Below are positions 35,237 through 46,885 of a DNA stretch of 60,000 nt, one piece after another (within the stretch, counting starts at the first letter, position 1; each line of letters begins with the position of its first letter). The notes below the pieces were generated by a model. It saw only the letters and a program-made list of their open reading frames with translations, had not been told where the DNA came from and made no database searches. Origin of the DNA: Liolophura sinensis (lineage: Eukaryota; Mollusca; Polyplacophora; Chitonida; Chitonidae); contig NC_088300.1 in the NCBI RefSeq assembly GCF_032854445.1, positions 49,905,682 through 49,965,681 on the forward strand, in the 5' to 3' direction. A program made the position numbers and the translations under genes.

Positions 35237-35575
35237 AGTGAGTGAGTGAGTGCTTGGAGTTTAACGTGGAATTTAACAATTGTTCTGTCATATGATGACG
35301 AAGGAGTCCTTAAAGTGCAATGTCATGTGCCTCCTTGTAGCAGAACGAATTTCCACAGCTCTTTTATTTAGTGCTGCTTTACAGAGACAACTTACCGAAG
35401 GCAAGTAAGCTACCCCACCCGAGCCATTATACGGATACGGGTCAACCAGTCTTTGCTCTATCCATTGAATGCTGAACGCCAAGCGCGGAAGTTACAACTT
35501 CCTCTTTTAAGGTCTTAGGTGTGACCCCACCCAGGACTGACCCTGGATCTATCGTCCCCGCACAGAACGAGAAGA
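35237..35575 (+). repeat. Dispersed repeat family D, copy 2 (longer copy)
   Basis: Begins TGAGTGAGTGAGTGCTTGG, with GACGAAGGAGTCCTTAAAGT, ATTTCCACAGCTCTTTTATT and a middle section missing from the 12410 copy. It ends with GCGGAAGTTACAACTTCCTC, TTAAGGTCTTAGGTGTGACC and CCTGGATCTATCGTCCCCGC. No tRNA promoter, no A-rich tail and no long terminal repeats were seen, so its class is unknown. Confidence 0.7.
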
Positions 35576-36619
35576 ACCGAAGATGAGAGTTTCAGGCTAC
35601 TCGTGCTTATGGACACGTTCACAGTGGAAACAGTGTTCACAAAGTCACCGTTAGAAACCGTGTAATGCATTTTCTCTGTACTATCAGCATGCAATATATA
35701 CATCTGTACAACGATGTAAACAAAATCACGAATCAAGTAATAAACTTGCAAAAATAAGAACTACGTGACAAAAACGTCTGTCGCATGGACTCCATCATAA
35801 CAACTTATCAGTATCAGTTTTTTAATGTAAACATGTATAATTAAAGTAGATGCAATGAATCCAAATGCCCTTAAAATGCTCAGAAAGACGCATTTAACTG
35901 GAGAGGTAGGTCAAGGAGAACTAAAGATTAAGCAAAACAAGCCATTATCATGGTCAGTGGTGCCAAACGAACCAGCCAACGGCATTCATGCAATACTGAA
36001 CACGAAGCCCACGATGTCAGTTGTATATATACATGTAAAAAACTTTATACACTGTTTATGCGTATTTCATTCTAGAAACTGTTGGTACATACGTCAGCAT
36101 TAGAATAATTTTCCCCTCCATCGTCCTACTTTTTTGTCATGGATTCTTATTTGACTATATTTCAGCATCGGCTTTTTTTTTAGAAACCATATTTGTCATT
36201 TGGTAATAGGATGTACCATGGATCTTGGTGTTAAGAACTATATACTATTATATATAACTACATACTATATACTAAATGGCATTAGATAACACCCTCTAGG
36301 TGTCCAATAATTAACCAGTAGGTAGCCCTTGTACACCTGACACACGTTCTGACAAAATAGAAAGCTTTGCCTAAAGTAACATGAAGAAACTAAAATTACT
36401 GATAGATTTAATTAACCACAATCTTGGTCTCACAAAAAGATTGATGGGAGGTACAGTTTACGATGTATAATATTGTGCTCCTTTCTTTTACAGGCTTGTA
36501 TTATATTAATAATAGTTTACAATATAGACATCTATGAGTGAATCTTTCAAGCTCTCTCGATCTATTAATTAATTATTACGATTTTTCCTTATGTATATTA
36601 ATCAGTTTATTGTACTGAC
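35576..36619. other. Intronic, no supported feature
   Basis: A minus-strand open stretch (about 35580-35700; TVSTVNVSISTSSLKLSSS) looks protein-like but abuts repeat D and lacks clear splice sites. Confidence 0.35.
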
Positions 36620-38225
36620 AATATCTTCTGTTGTACTCTCTGCTCTGTGGTACTCTCTGCTGTATGGTTGGTCCTTAACGTGTCTACAAAGAGATGTATA
36701 ACTGAAAATGTGTTCTGTTCCACTTTCTACTCTGTGGTTCGTCCTCCCAATGTCCAGAAAGAGATGTGGGACTGACAATGTATATTGTGGTATTCTGTGC
36801 TCTGTACTTCGTCCTCCCATTGCCCAGAAGACGATGTGTGACTGACAATGTATATTGTGGTATTCTGTGCCCTGTACTTCGTCCTCCCATTGCCCAGAAA
36901 ACGATGAGTGACTGACAATGTATATTGTGGTATTCTGTGCTCTGTACTTCGTCCTCCCAATGTCCAGAAAGAGATGCGTGACTGACAATGTATATTGTGG
37001 TATTCTGTGCTCTGTACTTCGTCCTCCCATTGTCCAGAAAGAGATGCGTGACTGACAATGTATATTGTGGTATTCTGTGCTCTGTGGTTCGTCCTCTCAT
37101 TGCCCAGAAAACGATGTGTGACTGACAATGTATATTGTGGTATTCTGTGCTCTGTACTTCGTCCTCCCATTGCCCAGAAAACCATGTGAGACTAACAATG
37201 TATATTATGGTATTCTGTGCTCTGTGGTTCGTCCTCCCAATGTCCAGAAAGAGATGCGTGACTGACAATGTATATTGTGGTATTCTGTGCCCTGTACTTC
37301 GTCCTCCCATTGACCAGAAAAAGATGTATGACTGACAATGTATATTGTGGTATTTTGTGCTCTGTGGTTCGTAGTCCCATTGTTCAGAAAGAGGTGTGAT
37401 TGACAATGTATATTGTGGTATTCTCTGCTTTGTAGTTCGTCCTCTCATTGCCCAGAAAACGATGTGTGACTGACAATGTATATTGTGGTATTCTGTGCCC
37501 TGTACTTCGTCCTGCCATTGCCCAGAAAACGATGTGTGACTGACAATGTATATTGTGGTATTCTGTGCTCTGTACTTTGTCCTGCCATTGCCCAGAAAAC
37601 GATGTGTGACTAACAATGTATATTGTGGTATTCTGTGCTCTGTACTTCGTCCTGCCATTGCCCAGAAAACGATGTGTGACTAACAATGTATATTGTTGTA
37701 TTCTGTGCTCTGTGGTTCGTCCTCCCATTGACCAGAAACACACGTGTGACTGACAATGTATATTGTGGTATTCTGTGCTCTGTGTTCGTCACCATAGTGT
37801 CCACAAAGAGATGTGTATCTGATACTGTATATTGTGGTATTCTGTGCTCTGTGTTCGTCATCATAGTGTCCACAAAGAGATGTATATCTGATACTGTATA
37901 TTGTGGTATTCTGTGCTCTGTGTTCGTCATCATAGTGTCCACAAAGAGATGTGTATCTGATACTGTATATTGTGGTATTCTGTGCTCTGTGTTCGTCATC
38001 ATAGTGTCCACAAAGAGATGTGTATCTGATACTGTATATTGTGGTATTCTGTGCACTGTGCTCTGTGCTACGTCCTCACGGTGTCACAAAGAGATGTATA
38101 TCTGATACTGTATATTGTGGTATTCTCTGCTGTGTGCTACGTACTTATGATGTCCACAAAGAGATGCATGCCTGACACCGTATATTATGGGATTTTCTGC
38201 CTTGTGGTTCGTCCTCACTTTGTGG
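36620..38225 (+). repeat. 70/69-bp minisatellite, about 22 units
   Basis: The main block (36711-37780) has units of 70 bp: ACTGACAATGTATATTGTGG then TATTCTGTGCTCTGTACTTC and GTCCTCCCATTGCCCAGAAA then ACGATGTGTG. ACTGACAATG recurs at 36841, 36911, 36981, 37051, 37121, 37261 and 37331. The block from about 37781 to 38080 has a sister unit of 69 bp with CATCATAGTGTCCACAAAGA and TGTGTATCTGATACTG; GATACTG occurs at 37821, 37890, 37959 and 38028. Both ends are more diverged. The unit has almost no stop codons on the minus strand, so long ORFs (up to 324 codons) appear. They are a by-product of the repeat and not evidence of a gene. Confidence 0.95.
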
Positions 38226-38589
38226 AAAGAGCTAAACTTATTGACAGGGATGTAACCTGGTATTGAGTATGTAATTACATTTATCGGTATACGGGCCAAT
38301 ATCACACGATACGGATCAGACCGAGGTTTAGTCCCGCCATATTGTGGTCTATTGTCTATCTGGGCTAAAGGTAGGCCTATATAGCTGTTATTTTCCGGCA
38401 ACGATAGCGCAATGAAGCTAATCAAGAGTGTCCCGTAGGCTAATTTAGAATTGATAGTATAATGGACAACAACTGATCGCTCCACGCCGAATATAGCCAT
38501 TATCAGATGTCTATGTATGTCTATTTACATAACGATGAAATAAAAACAAACGTGAAATTACATTGCCGTGTAAATGTTTTTTTGTCTGC
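38226..38589. other. Intronic, no supported feature
   Basis: Short unique stretch between the minisatellite and a SINE fragment. Confidence 0.4.
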
Positions 38590-38768
38590 GCAAGTCCATC
38601 TCTTGCTGAACAGTATATATCTTCTGCGGTCGTACGCGGGAAGGTCTGACAACAACCTGGGGATGGTTGTGGGTTTTCCTGCCCGGTTTACTCCCGTCAT
38701 AATGGTCGCCGCCGTCATATAAGGTGAAATCATCTCGAGTACGGCGAAAACTCGTATCAAGTAAATAG
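38590..38768 (+). mobile_element. SINE family A, partial copy beside the Tc1 element
   Basis: CGGTCGTACGCGGGAAGGTC, CAACCTGGGGATGGTTGTGG, CATAATGGTCGCCGCCGTCA and ATCTCGAGTACGGCG follow the family A body and tail. The head is missing. The left end of the Tc1 element begins only about 9 bp after this copy, so the transposon landed at or next to the SINE tail. Confidence 0.8.
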
Positions 38769-38776
38769 ACAATATA

Positions 38777-40308
38777 AACTCTGTCAAAAAAAGAAACGCA
38801 ACCCCTGTCCTCGGATATCAAAAATTCGTTCGAATAAAGTTATTGCTTCCAAACTAAATTTTAGCCAAATGTAATGAAATTATACACGTTTTTAATGAAG
38901 ATTATCATCCAAACAACTGCCTGTTGAACCCAAGTTTATTTTATTGCTTATGACGTCACATCGCATGGACTGACCCTGTTGACGTCGCACACAGAACCAT
39001 TCACATGCAAATCATGTCAATGGCAGTTATAGTGTGGGGGTGTATAAAAGCCCATGTGCTTTCGTATTTTATTCATTCATTCGTCGACGAAAGGCAGTCG
39101 GTAAAATGCCGCGACTGAGTGCTGCCGACCGAAATATCGCCATTGGTCGTCTTCAAGCCGGAGAAAGTTTTGGTACTATTGCACGACACCTAAATGTTCA
39201 CAAAACAACGATATCCCGACTTTGGAGCCGTTACAACAACTTTAATTCGACCAACGATCGCCCGAAAAGTGGAAGCCCAAGAATCACGACCCCACTTCAA
39301 GATCGGTACATCCGGGTCCTTCACCTGCGTAATCGGCATGCCTTACCAACCGTGACTGCCACACAAATACCAGGTTTGAGGAGAGTGTCGGCTCAAACGA
39401 TTAGGAACCGTCTGAAAGAAGCGGGTTTACGTGCCAGTAGACCAGTTGTTGAACCTGTACTCCGCCCCTTACATCGACGCCTACGACTCAGGTGGTGCAA
39501 CAACGTAAGGATATGGACTTTACAAAACTGGAGGCGAATCTGGTTTTCTGATGAATCCCGTTTTCTTTTGACACGTCACGACGGAAGACAGCGTGTGTAT
39601 AGGAGACGTCATGAACGCTTTGCTCCCATCTGCGTCCGGCAGGTGGACAGATTTGGCGGAGGCAGTGTTATGGTTTGGGGAGCAATCTCGTACAACCAGA
39701 AATCAGACTTGGTGATCGTTCCAGGGAACCTGGCAGCCCAACGTTACATCAACCACGTGTTACAGCCTCACCTTCTCCCGATTATTGACCGACAGACACA
39801 GCTTTTTCAACAGGACAACGCCAGGCCTCATACTGCACGTGCAACAATGAACTTTCTGCAGGATTCCAACGTCAATGTCTTGCCGTGGCCCTCTTAATCA
39901 CCAGACCTCAACCCTATTGAACACCTGTGGGATACTCTGGGTCGACACGTGCGTCAACGTCAGCCACCGCCACAGGCGCTTCAACAGCTCGCCGTTGCGT
40001 TACAGGAGGAGTGGAGGGCCATTCCCCAGGAGAGAATCCGGCGTCTTATCCGTTCTTCTCCAAGGAGATGCCGTGCAGTGATTGCAGCTCGTGGTGGGTC
40101 ATACGCGATACTGAGGAAGACGCCCCCTGGTGAGCAACTGGTGTCTGTGAGATGACTTTTGAAAAAACAGTTTTAAACATGACCATCTTGATTATTAATC
40201 TGCCAAATCTCTGACTTCTGTCTTCAATAAGAAAAAAGTTGTGCCGTCCTAAAACTAAATATTAAAATCTCTAAAATACGGGGATTGCGTTTCTTTTTTG
40301 ACAGAGTT
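38777..40308 (+). mobile_element. Tc1/mariner-type DNA transposon, nearly complete
   Basis: Terminal inverted repeats of about 29 bp: AACTCTGTCAAAAAAAGAAA then CGCAACCCC at the left (38777-38805), and its inverse at the right (40280-40308) with one A fewer and one C-to-T change. TA dinucleotides at 38775-38776 and 40309-40310 give the TA target duplication typical of the superfamily. The element is about 1.53 kb and holds one transposase gene, the usual layout. High similarity of the two ends and only one obvious coding lesion indicate a fairly recent insertion. Confidence 0.95.
39106..40155 (+). pseudogene. Tc1-like DD34E transposase with one in-frame stop
   Basis: Start ATG at 39106 (MPRLSAADRN); an upstream in-frame ATG exists at 39034 but precedes the conserved start. 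The paired helix-turn-helix DNA-binding region covers about residues 10-110 (GTIARHLNVHKTTISRLWSR; a basic linker DRPKSGSPR; RRVSAQTIRNRLKEAGL). Catalytic positions are D149 in WFSDESRF, D237 in QQDNARPHTA and E272 in SPDLNPIEHLWD. The 34 residues between the last two give DD34E. The only visible lesion is TAA at 39895-39897 (codon 264) within the conserved WPSxSPDLNP block, where related proteins usually have glutamine; CAA to TAA is a single change. After it the same frame stays open to TGA at 40153-40155, total 349 codons, the normal family length. The stop removes the third catalytic residue, so the copy should be inactive. Confidence 0.95.
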
Positions 40309-42364
40309 TATTAAACAATATGTATGGCATTCAGCTTCATTATGTAATATATAGAGAATATTGCAAAAATGACGGTTGAATACCATAAATATTTTCGAGT
40401 GAGAGGTGGAAATTGGTTATCATTTCCACCTTTCACGAGAGTACTTAAAGTAGTACTGATAAAAGCTGCCAAGGTTATACAATTACAAAAATCTTTAGGT
40501 TTAATATCTTCGATTAATTTTTTTGTCTTTTCCCCATATTACATGCCAATCTGTGCTCGCAGAAACGAGTTAAATATTCTCTTTGTGGATGGAACAAAGC
40601 CAGATCACCTTCTCGCATCGTGAGAAGACCTGCATGGTTGTTGTCTTTGCAACACTCAAAAACAGATTAGTCAGTCGTGTACTGTTTTCAAAATTCCATT
40701 ACGACTAACATTCTATTGCCTTACATACAATTCAATTCATGTGGGACAATATTAACGTTTCTTCTGCGTTAACGATTATTTTTCAGCGCAAATTCTCAAT
40801 CTAATGGTTTACAAATTGTTGCTCTCTCCTTTAACTAGGTTTCGTAGATTCTTTTTAAATCAGATTTTTGCATAGCATTTTTTAGTAGTCTCACAAATGT
40901 AAGTGAAATTTGATAATTATATGAGAATCGTGGAACTTATGAGATTTGTTCTTTCCCTAAGGATTACCAAATCATGACCTAGTTCTCAGGTGGGCAATAA
41001 ATTCAATTTTAGCCTTTGCAGTTGGAGATGTGACCAACATCAAGGGCAAATAACCCAGGTCTCGTGGGTGCAAATAAAAGGAGACCTAATCGGGCTTAGG
41101 CCTCAACTTAAAATTGTAGCATGTTTAGGGGCAATCTCGAGGATAGTAGAAAGCTAATAGGATAACCCGATGGTAAATGGCGATACATAAATTCATGAGA
41201 AACAGCACTCTCGAACTGATAACTTAATGGTATTTTGCCTTCACTCAGCCTGAAACAATGACATACATAAGGTCTTGAATGAATGATTAAGTAAATGTTG
41301 AATCAACAGTAAATGAGTATATGCAATTGCGGAGCTCAACAGTTTAATGATACTCGGTTTTTCTGATCTTTCTGTGTGAGCTTAAAACTGAAATGCGGGC
41401 TTCTAGTACAAACAAGATATATTCATGAAATTGCTCCGACCTATCAGAACTGCAAGGCATCTGTGCTTGGCATAGATGCTGTGGTTTAGCTTGTTCTTAT
41501 GGTCATGTGACTAGCCGAGGTGTAAATCCAGGAGTACATATATAACAATCATTCAAATCATAATGTTTGCTTTTTGTTGTTTTCAGACTGTGGAACGTGT
41601 ATGTATTTTGCCAATAACTAATAAATTCGATGGGAACATGCTAAAGAGAATAACGATGATATATTGTTTAAAAAAATCGTCCACTTTATAAAATCTTTTG
41701 CCTTTTTTTCTTTTCTTGTAATGTATATGCATTTTGAACAACCTACATTAAAATAATGTTTATGGATATTAGCCTCTGTGTGCTTCGTTGTGTTGTTCCT
41801 TGACGTTTATGTTTTGACGTTTTCAGAATTGAAAGATATTAGCGAACAGACGTATAACAACAGAAAGTGAACTTTCGTACAACAGAAAACAGACCTGGGG
41901 CAGGGTACGCGTGTCCTCACCACGGTACTAAACGAATCATTTTAAGATGACGTGATAAGCTGCTACTAAATCTGTGTCACTGTCTGATTAACGTTGAGGC
42001 GTTCGTTTCAGGCTTGTTATATTTCAAACAGAATTTAGACTCAAAATGATCATTCATTTATCTGTCCTTGCCCGATAATAGCTTCGGAATCTTCCTAAGT
42101 GGTATGTCCCAACCTCGTAGACTTCCTAAGTGGTATGCCCCACCGGCGTAGAAAAGCATTAATTATACACCTCAGAGAAAAATCATTATGGTTTAATGAG
42201 GTATTAAGAGCATTTTTGCCGTGGTATACTTGGCTGATAGTACCAGCTGTCTGATGTTTGAAACTTATCACTACACAATTTTATAGTAGAGATACAGCGT
42301 GAGCGAAAAGCTATGTTAACAAGAACTGCATCTAATGGTTTTGAATGTAAAAGACTACAGCACA
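40309..42364. other. Intronic; hairpin at 40398-40436
   Basis: GTGAGAGGTGGAAA and TTTCCACCTTTCAC face each other across a 10-base loop with one mismatch. A short AGTACT..AGTACT inverted pair follows. No transposon ends were recognised around it and no gene signal was seen in the rest. Confidence 0.45.
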
Positions 42365-42520
42365 GAGTAAATCCAGGGCAGTGATGAAAGTGTGATAGTT
42401 GGCAAATGGTCACACATAACCGGTGAAATCCGGCCTCTTGTCAAGTTAATTCATTTATTATTATTTAGTTAATTCTTAAACAGTAGTGACTTACACATCC
42501 TCAGCACCACGGCTCACGCA
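42365..42520 (-). repeat. Dispersed repeat family E, copy 6
   Basis: In reverse: GTGTGATAGTTGGCAAATGG, TAACCGGTGAAATCCGGCCT and CTTGTCAAGTTAATTCATTT, then AGTGACTTACACATCC. It shares its left extension with the copy near 25488. Confidence 0.65.
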
Positions 42521-43108
42521 TAAGTCAAGTGTGCAGTGATGGTAAACGCAATATTTTAGACGTCACTGGTTTGGTATTACACAAGATGATGCGTTGCCAT
42601 TCCATTTAAATGTTTAACGTTCACGGCAGTATTGCTGAAATATTGCCACTGCGTTGTTCCATTCATTCATTCATTTGTAACCAAAGTGTCCTGATTGAAG
42701 GCAGTCACAAGCACTACTCAGTCTGGTATCACAATACCGTATATGTTTTAATTTTAAGCTGGACTACTGTATGGATAGATAACATTACTGACTGTACGAA
42801 AGTGAGCGGCTTTTCTCAGTAGCATTGTATGTGCCTACCGCACACCGATCGCTGGATATGCACACACTGTCTAGAACAACAGCTAAATTAATGTATTTTG
42901 GTTCATCACTTGTATGCGGAGCCTATATTCAGAGATCAGTATGCTGTACTGTAATGAATGGTCGAGTTTTCCACTGTTCTGTGGAACCAATCGAGTCCAC
43001 AAGGAGAGGTCGATTAAGCGATGCCATCGCTGAGAGCGAGAGCAGATGATGTATTCCACCACACTGAACTGGTAAACTATTGATCATATAGTTTCTATGA
43101 AAACTTAC

Positions 43109-43235
43109 TTTTTGAACCTTAAAATCAAGATATTTCCCAAGTGTGTGGAGTTCAACGGTCACGCTGTCGCTGTCAAACATTAGCACGCGTGAGCTCCAGA
43201 TGAGTTGACCACGGCACAAACCACAAACACCCTCG
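43109..43235 (-). CDS. Candidate exon, unassigned (127 nt)
   Basis: Acceptor TTACGCGGTTTTCGTCAG and strong donor TTCAAAAA/GTAAGT enclose one spare base and 42 open codons. They include EGVCGLCRGQLIWSSRV and DSDSVTVELHTLGKYLDFKV, a beta-strand-like pattern. The phase does not match the candidate exon just upstream (43327), since that one ends at phase 0. Either one splice site is misread or they are not consecutive. Function unknown. Confidence 0.3.
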
Positions 43236-43326
43236 CTGACGAAAACCGCGTAAAGACAATCAATACATCTTGTAGGTATATATGGACTAAAAAAATTTCT
43301 TCTTTCAAAATATTTGCAGTCGTTAC

Positions 43327-43520
43327 TTGAAAACGTAGGCTACCAGCTATAACCTTCATTTCGTAACAGTCCACTGTCGGCATTGAGTTCATTTCAAATG
43401 CAGTAATGTTCCGATTTGTGAAGTACATATGATTCAAGAAACTTGAAGATCGGCCAACTTGAAGAGTGAAGTTAATGCCAAATTTAGTTAAGGATGGCCA
43501 CAATACATTATTGCATGTGG
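43327..43520 (-). CDS. Candidate exon, unassigned (194 nt)
   Basis: Acceptor AAAGATTGCTTTCAG and donor TTTTCAA/GTAACG enclose two spare bases and 64 open codons. The text includes NNVLWPSLTKFGINFTLQVG and FTNRNITAFEMNS, with two cysteines about 48 residues apart, somewhat like an extracellular beta-sandwich domain. The other two frames are closed. It lies inside the 48-kb intron on the same strand as the main gene. No domain family could be assigned. Confidence 0.3.
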
Positions 43521-45446
43521 CTGAAAGCAATCTTTAAAAACTTTTCAAGATTCGTTTACAGTCAGTCATAAAAGCTAATGGGCATCACAAAGAGGTGGTA
43601 TCTACCGCTTTTTAAATTTGTAACCTGGGTAACACATGCAGTTTTTGTAGTTGTACATCTATAGGTGATCCTATACACGGTGTGTGTAAAATTCTGTAGA
43701 CAATGTTTGCACTGCACTAGAGCCGTAGATCCGTAGATCTTCTAACAGCTCCTAGTGAAAAGCTGTGTAACCAATGCACTTGAAATGAATGGTACAGTGT
43801 CCGTTGAAATTAATTCATATTTCATTCTGGCACCCGGAGTATATAAACGCTTACATAATTTTGTGGATACTGGACACTGACTTTCCTAAAACCTCAGCAA
43901 TATACAACGAGCAAGTATGAAATCAACTGGATGAACGGTCAATAAGAAAAATCGAAATTTTTTAAGCAGAAAATCGAACCAGACAAGGAGATTCATTCCT
44001 TTATAATTATATACGCATCACCTGTAAGAAGATGACAACGTAGCCATTTTATGCTTGCAGGCAATATAATTATTTGTAACCAGTAAGTTATACAATAATG
44101 GTGGGGCTATTCCAATATGAAGGAGACGAACACATGTGGTCTGGAGGGCGTTGTGTTTCGTTAAGCCGCAAAATTAGTTGCAAATTTTTGGTGTAACGAA
44201 ATGAATTGAAGCCTGACAGTAATAAAAATCACGAAGCCTCCCACACAAGCTGGCGACGCAAATAATTACAAAGATTGGTGTGTTTGCCGTTAATATCAAC
44301 ATATAGGCACTAAAGAAGAAAAAACATATTATCCTGTCAGCTATTAAGGGAGAGCATATCACATCTTTATGCATTTAGGCCAGCATTGCATGCGTGGAAA
44401 TCCTTATGAAAAAGGACAGGGCTTTCCATAGCAAAGATAATGAGGTGCAAAAGTAGTTCGGTGATCAGAGATGGTGATGCGGAGAAATATCTGGCGGACC
44501 ATCTATATCAGGCGTGTAACACACATTGGTTAAGGTGAAATATCAGCGATATCACCGCGGATGTGTGTTAATTTGTCATGTTAAATATTACAGTTTTTAT
44601 TACATTTTTGTTACACGACTGAGTACACCTGTCATACACACATATGTTACATATCCAGACAATGCAAATCAAATAAAAATGCGTAAAAAGCGATATTGCA
44701 TTGTGAGGTTGTAAAACAGTATACATTGTTCTTGAAAAACAATGAAGTGAAAAACCACATGACGTTTCGGATATCTTTAATTATGTCAAACAAAAATTTA
44801 TTATATGCAAACTATGCTGTGCAATCATCTATGTTTGTATAGGTATGAGCGACTAGAATGACTGTTTCTGTGTGGGCATATTTCACATTACAAGATATGA
44901 TCTCTCTGTACAAGAATATTCAAGTTATTGATATAATTTTCTCTAAAATCGTTTAAAAACTGTTTCTATCGATTTTTTTTCTTACTAGGTTCGGAATTGC
45001 TCTTGCCTTAACGTATTAACGTATACTATGAAGTTGGTCCATTTGATCCCCTGGAACAGAAAATGACATTAGGAGAAGATTTCTGCGACAACACTCTCCT
45101 CTATAACCACATGATGAGTTCCACTTATCTTCCGGTCAGAAGTCGATCTATCACGAGGACAGAACGGTTCGTAACATCTTGTTTGTTGTCAGATATTCCA
45201 GCTTTAGATGCTGTCAGGGTGAATAAAAAAGCTAGATCGAATTGACTTATATGGATGACTCTGTGGCCTATATATATGTGCATGTGGCTCTGTTTTCATC
45301 AGGACAATCCCGTTTCCAATAAATGACCGTGAGCCGAAGACAAATTCTTCTGCCTGTTATCAATCTCTCGGTACAAGGCCCTCTGGACAATATTTAAGGC
45401 AATCACCCAGTGGACAGTTACGTCGACTTTTAGCTAGCATATTGCT
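43521..45446. other. Intronic, no supported feature
   Basis: AT-rich sequence without recognisable repeats or spliced frames. Confidence 0.4.
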
Positions 45447-45712
45447 TGATTTATTTATTTGATTTATTTATTTGGTTGGTGTTTTACGCCTTACTCAAGA
45501 ATATTTCACTTATACGACGGCGCCTAGCATTATGGTGGGTGGAAACCGGGCAGAGCACGGGGGAAAACCACGACCATCCGCAGGTTGCTGACAGACCTTC
45601 CAACTTACGGCCGGAGAGGAAGCCAGCATGAGCTGGACTTGAACTCACAGCGACTACATTGGTGAGAGACTCCTGGATCATTACGCTGCGCTAACGCGCT
45701 AACCAACTGAGC
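45447..45712 (-). mobile_element. SINE family A, near-complete copy lacking the extreme 5' end
   Basis: (ATTT)n tail, GGTTGGTGTTTTACGCCTTA, TTTCACTTATACGACGGCG, CCGGAGAGGAAGCCAGCATG, B box GAGTTCAAGTC (reverse), ending CTAACCAACTGAGC. The last dozen bases (CACGGAGGCCCC) are missing. Confidence 0.9.
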
Positions 45713-45967
45713 GTATATCGCTTGAAATATGCTTGAAAATGAATAACCATCATATTATGTGCCCGCTGGGTTTTGTTGCCATTGGTTCATCTTACAACAG
45801 GGTCTTGGACTTACAGGGTGTACTATGTATCTGTCTTCTCAAAGATTAATGTTCTCGAACGGAAAAGATGCTAGTTTTTGCACGCAAAGATAATCATGAC
45901 AGAAAAAATTTTCCGCAGTGATGAAACTGTTTCTTACAAATATTTAACCTTCTAGGCAAACAAGTTT

Positions 45968-46055
45968 CTTATTTATTTAATTATCTGATTGGTGTATTAC
46001 GCCGTAGTCAAGAATATTTCACTTGTACGACAGCGGCCAGCATTACATATGGTGA
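45968..46055 (-). mobile_element. SINE family A, 3' tail fragment
   Basis: TTATTTAATTATCTGATTGG, GTATTACGCCGTAGTCAAGA and GACAGCGGCCAGCATTACAT: only the last 90 or so bases of the family, in reverse. It sits 256 bp from the end of the copy at 45447. Confidence 0.85.
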
Positions 46056-46697
46056 GACGAACTGCGCAATATCGGAGAGGCAATAAATTTTTGCAAGTGT
46101 TAACTTTAATACCAAAAAAAGAAAAAACTCAGGGAGCATATAAACACCTTTGAATTCAAAAGCGTTACACCAGATAAACCACTAACCTTGAAAATGTCAA
46201 TACAAAACAGCGATAAAATAAATTAGTAAATTATTAAGTTTTTGCAATCTTTGTATCATTTAATTGTTGTAGAGAAAGATACGATCGCCCAGCCGCTCGG
46301 AATTGATTTTTTAAAAGTATGTAAAGTAAGCTGGCATCCTTTTAGCTAACTGTATACTATCCGTACTCTCATCGAAGATATCTCTGTGTGGTTCACCTCT
46401 GGCAAACTTGCAGCAATGTTCTAGATTTCAACAATCACTTTCAATATATTTTGATAGGCGTTGATATAGGATATGATAACGATTCAACTAGAACATTCGC
46501 TTAGTGCTCGATCATAATTCAACAGGCGCAACACACTTTAACCTCTAGTAGGCTAGATGTTCGCTATTAGTTGGTTTGCAGAGAATGTTAAATCTATATA
46601 ATACATACACTCTATTGCTTTACAACGAATTAAATTGTACGCGAAAAATCAAAAGAGTTGCATAAATGCACTTACTACTGTGTATTGCTAAGTCAGT

Positions 46698-46885
46698 TTT
46701 ATTTATTTATTTTTATTTATTTATTTTATTTATTTGAATGGTGTTTTACGCCGTACTCAAGAATATTTTACTTATACGACGGCGGCCAGCATTATGGTGG
46801 GAGGAAACCAGGCAGAGCCCGGGGAAAACCCACAACCATCCGCAGGCTGCTGGCAGACCCTCCCACGTTCGACCGAAGAGGCACT
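46698..46885 (-). mobile_element. SINE family A, 3' half
   Basis: Expanded TTTA/TTTTA tail, TGGTGTTTTACGCCGTACTC, GACGGCGGCCAGCATTATGG, CAACCATCCGCAGGCTGCTG and CCCACGTTCGACCGAAGAGG, then unrelated sequence. A 5'-truncated copy, as expected from incomplete reverse transcription. Confidence 0.9.

Noticed and set aside
36684-37658. 324-codon ORF on the minus strand
   Set aside because: It consists entirely of the 70-bp minisatellite read in rotating frames; there is no start context, domain or splice evidence.
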